From Clostridium sp. (GTDB lineage: Bacteria; Bacillota; Clostridia; Lachnospirales; Lachnospiraceae), in contig JAMOZY010000011.1 in NCBI GenBank assembly GCA_023667695.1, forward strand, positions 23,837-87,836: a stretch of 64,000 bases of DNA, read 5' to 3'. Under the pieces are notes generated by a model. That model saw only the letters and a program-made list of their open reading frames with translations. It made no database searches and was not told the origin of the DNA. The position numbers and the translations under genes are program-made. Positions 62,626 through 64,000 of this stretch are shown here, one piece after another. Numbering within the stretch: position 1 is the stretch's first letter; every line of letters starts with the position of its first letter.

Positions 62626-63474
62626 ATGAATATCGTTCATACAGTAAATGAAGTCCGAGTGCAGGTAAAGGAGTGGAGAGACACAGGATTATCGGTGGGG
62701 CTGGTGCCTACCATGGGTTATCTTCATGAGGGACATAAGAGTCTGATTGATCAGGCAGTAAAGGACAATGACCGGGTGGTGGTCAGTGTATTTGTGAATC
62801 CGATGCAGTTTGGCCCGACCGAGGATTTGGCAAGCTATCCCAGAGATTTGAACCGGGATGCGGCGCTGTGCGAGGCAGCTGGTGCGGCTCTGATTTTTAA
62901 TCCGGAGCCGGAGAATATGTATTCAGAGGATTTTTCCAGCTTTATTGATATGAATACCTTGACGAAGGGCTTATGTGGAAAGAGCCGTCCCATTCATTTT
63001 CGTGGTGTCTGTACGGTAGTAGGAAAGCTCTTCAATATCGTACAGCCGGATAAGGCATATTTTGGACAAAAGGATGCACAGCAGTTAGCAGTAATCCGTC
63101 ATATGGTCAATGATTTGAATTTTAATTTGGAGATTGTGGGCTGTCCGATTATCCGGGAGGAGGACGGTCTGGCAAAAAGCTCCCGAAATACCTACTTAAG
63201 TCCGAAGGAGCGTCAGGCTGCCTTGATTTTATCAAAGAGTCTGGAACGGGGCAGAGAATTAATCGAAGCAGGGGAACGGGATGCAGAGACGATTAAGCAG
63301 GCAGTTACCGAGCTGATTCAGACGGAGCCTTTGGCAAGGATTGATTATGTAGAGCTGGTAGACTGGAATACGCTGGAACCGGTGGAACGAATCGAGGGTC
63401 CGGTGTTAAATGCAATTGCCGTTTACATTGGCAAGACACGATTGATAGATAATCACATTTATGAAAGGATGTAA
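62626..63474 (+). CDS. panC: Pantothenate synthetase (pantoate-beta-alanine ligase)
   Basis: 282 residues. The HIGH-type motif is in PTMGYLHEGHKSLI, the pantoate site in FVNPMQFGP, and the KMSKS-like loop in AKSSRNTYLSPKER. It joins pantoate and beta-alanine with ATP. GAGAGGAG precedes the ATG, and panD follows after 6 bp. Confidence 0.97.
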   Translation: MNIVHTVNEVRVQVKEWRDTGLSVGLVPTMGYLHEGHKSLIDQAVKDNDRVVVSVFVNPMQFGPTEDLASYPRDLNRDAALCEAAGAALIFNPEPENMYSEDFSSFIDMNTLTKGLCGKSRPIHFRGVCTVVGKLFNIVQPDKAYFGQKDAQQLAVIRHMVNDLNFNLEIVGCPIIREEDGLAKSSRNTYLSPKERQAALILSKSLERGRELIEAGERDAETIKQAVTELIQTEPLARIDYVELVDWNTLEPVERIEGPVLNAIAVYIGKTRLIDNHIYERM

Positions 63475-63480
63475 GAACCT

Positions 63481-63864
63481 ATGATGATAACGATGTTAAA
63501 GTCCAAGATTCATCGTGCCGTAGTGGTACAGGCGGAATTGAATTATGTAGGAAGCATTACCATCGATTCTTCTTTGATGGAAGCTGCTGGTATTCTGGAG
63601 TATGAGAAGGTACAGATTGCAGATGTGGAAAATGGAAACCGCTTTGAAACCTATGTGATTGCCGGAGAGCCGGATTCTGGTATGATTTGTCTGAACGGAG
63701 CGGCAGCCAGACAGGTGCAGGTGGGTGACCATGTGATTATTATGGCTTATGCGGAAATGACGCCGGAGGAAGCAAAGGAACAGAAGCCACAGGTAGTATT
63801 TGTGGATGAGAAAAACCAGATTAAGCGGATTGCCCACTATGAGAAGCATGGAGAGTTGTGCTGA
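63481..63864 (+). CDS. panD: Aspartate 1-decarboxylase proenzyme
   Basis: 127 residues. The self-cleavage site Gly24-Ser25 lies in NYVGSITID, giving the pyruvoyl cofactor at Ser25; start at 63481 places it exactly as in E. coli PanD. Tyr58-type and Arg54-type residues lie in the [13 protein letters not shown] segment. It makes beta-alanine for PanC. Last gene of the pantothenate operon; nothing further is recognised up to 64000. Confidence 0.96.
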   Translation: MMITMLKSKIHRAVVVQAELNYVGSITIDSSLMEAAGILEYEKVQIADVENGNRFETYVIAGEPDSGMICLNGAAARQVQVGDHVIIMAYAEMTPEEAKEQKPQVVFVDEKNQIKRIAHYEKHGELC

Positions 63865-64000
63865 TGTGCAGAGGGGAAATCCATTGCATGATATACCTGG
63901 CAAAGACTTCTCTCAACAAAGGCTCCACCGTATCAGAATCCGTAGAAGTTAGGGTAAAGTTTTTGTAGGAAAAATAAATAGATAAAGGAAAGAGCACCTA

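Overview
The window looks like a chromosomal segment of a low-to-moderate GC, Gram-positive anaerobe of the Clostridia, most likely Lachnospiraceae. This is inferred from the gene families (DUF3881 and DUF4446 next to parAB, family II pyrophosphatase with CBS/DRTGG domains, Clo7bot-like peptide cluster, YwqH/LXG genes), the strong AGGAGG ribosome binding sites and the sigma-A type promoters. No species is claimed. The two perfect parS sites and parAB suggest the left end lies in the origin-proximal part of the chromosome. No CRISPR array, insertion sequence or rRNA was seen. Two tRNA genes are present (Lys-CTT and Pro-CGG).

Layout. 1-3.6 kb: chromosome segregation block on the minus strand (parA, parB, DUF4446, truncated DUF3881) with two parS sites upstream. 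3.6-10.6 kb: small metabolic and unknown genes on the plus strand (two acetyltransferases, a Cys-tRNA/Pro-tRNA type deacylase, a lipase, a VOC-GNAT fusion, a sce7726-like protein, a YoaK membrane protein, a DEDDh exonuclease), plus a 69-bp remnant of a YxjI-like gene. 10.6-15.2 kb, minus strand: argS, a degenerate histidine-kinase-like protein and a D-Ala-D-Ala carboxypeptidase. 15.3-20.4 kb: a MacAB-like efflux operon with two adaptor proteins. 20.4-26.2 kb: a protein made almost only of heptads, an LD-carboxypeptidase, trmB, tRNA-Lys and a GH1 glycosidase.

26.3-29.9 kb is an LXG polymorphic-toxin operon (two small partner proteins, toxin, one or two immunity candidates) without secretion machinery in the window. 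30.0-30.6 kb holds tRNA-Pro, a C-terminal integrase fragment and an orphan antitoxin, a scar of a lost integrated element. 30.9-34.9 kb is a two-component system embedded among small membrane proteins that share one motif. 35.0-36.6 kb: small Pro-rich ORF and a Y-family polymerase. 36.7-41.5 kb is the most interesting locus: a Cys-rich RiPP precursor, a SPASM radical SAM maturase, an ABC exporter and an M16 peptidase, with LexA-type boxes near its promoter and that of the polymerase.

41.7-47.8 kb: ECF sigma/anti-sigma pair, CIRCE-controlled Hsp20, second two-component system. 47.9-53.6 kb: pyrophosphatase, unknown proteins, a transglutaminase-like protein and an AI-2E family permease. 53.6-58.0 kb: the polyamine uptake operon potABCD behind an autoregulated XRE-cupin repressor with a clear tripartite operator. 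58.1-63.9 kb: acetyltransferase, membrane protein, transaldolase, and a pantothenate operon (DUF2520 reductase-like protein, panB, DJ-1 family protein, panC, panD). Starts were often moved downstream of the longest possible ORF to fit a visible ribosome binding site; this is stated in each entry.
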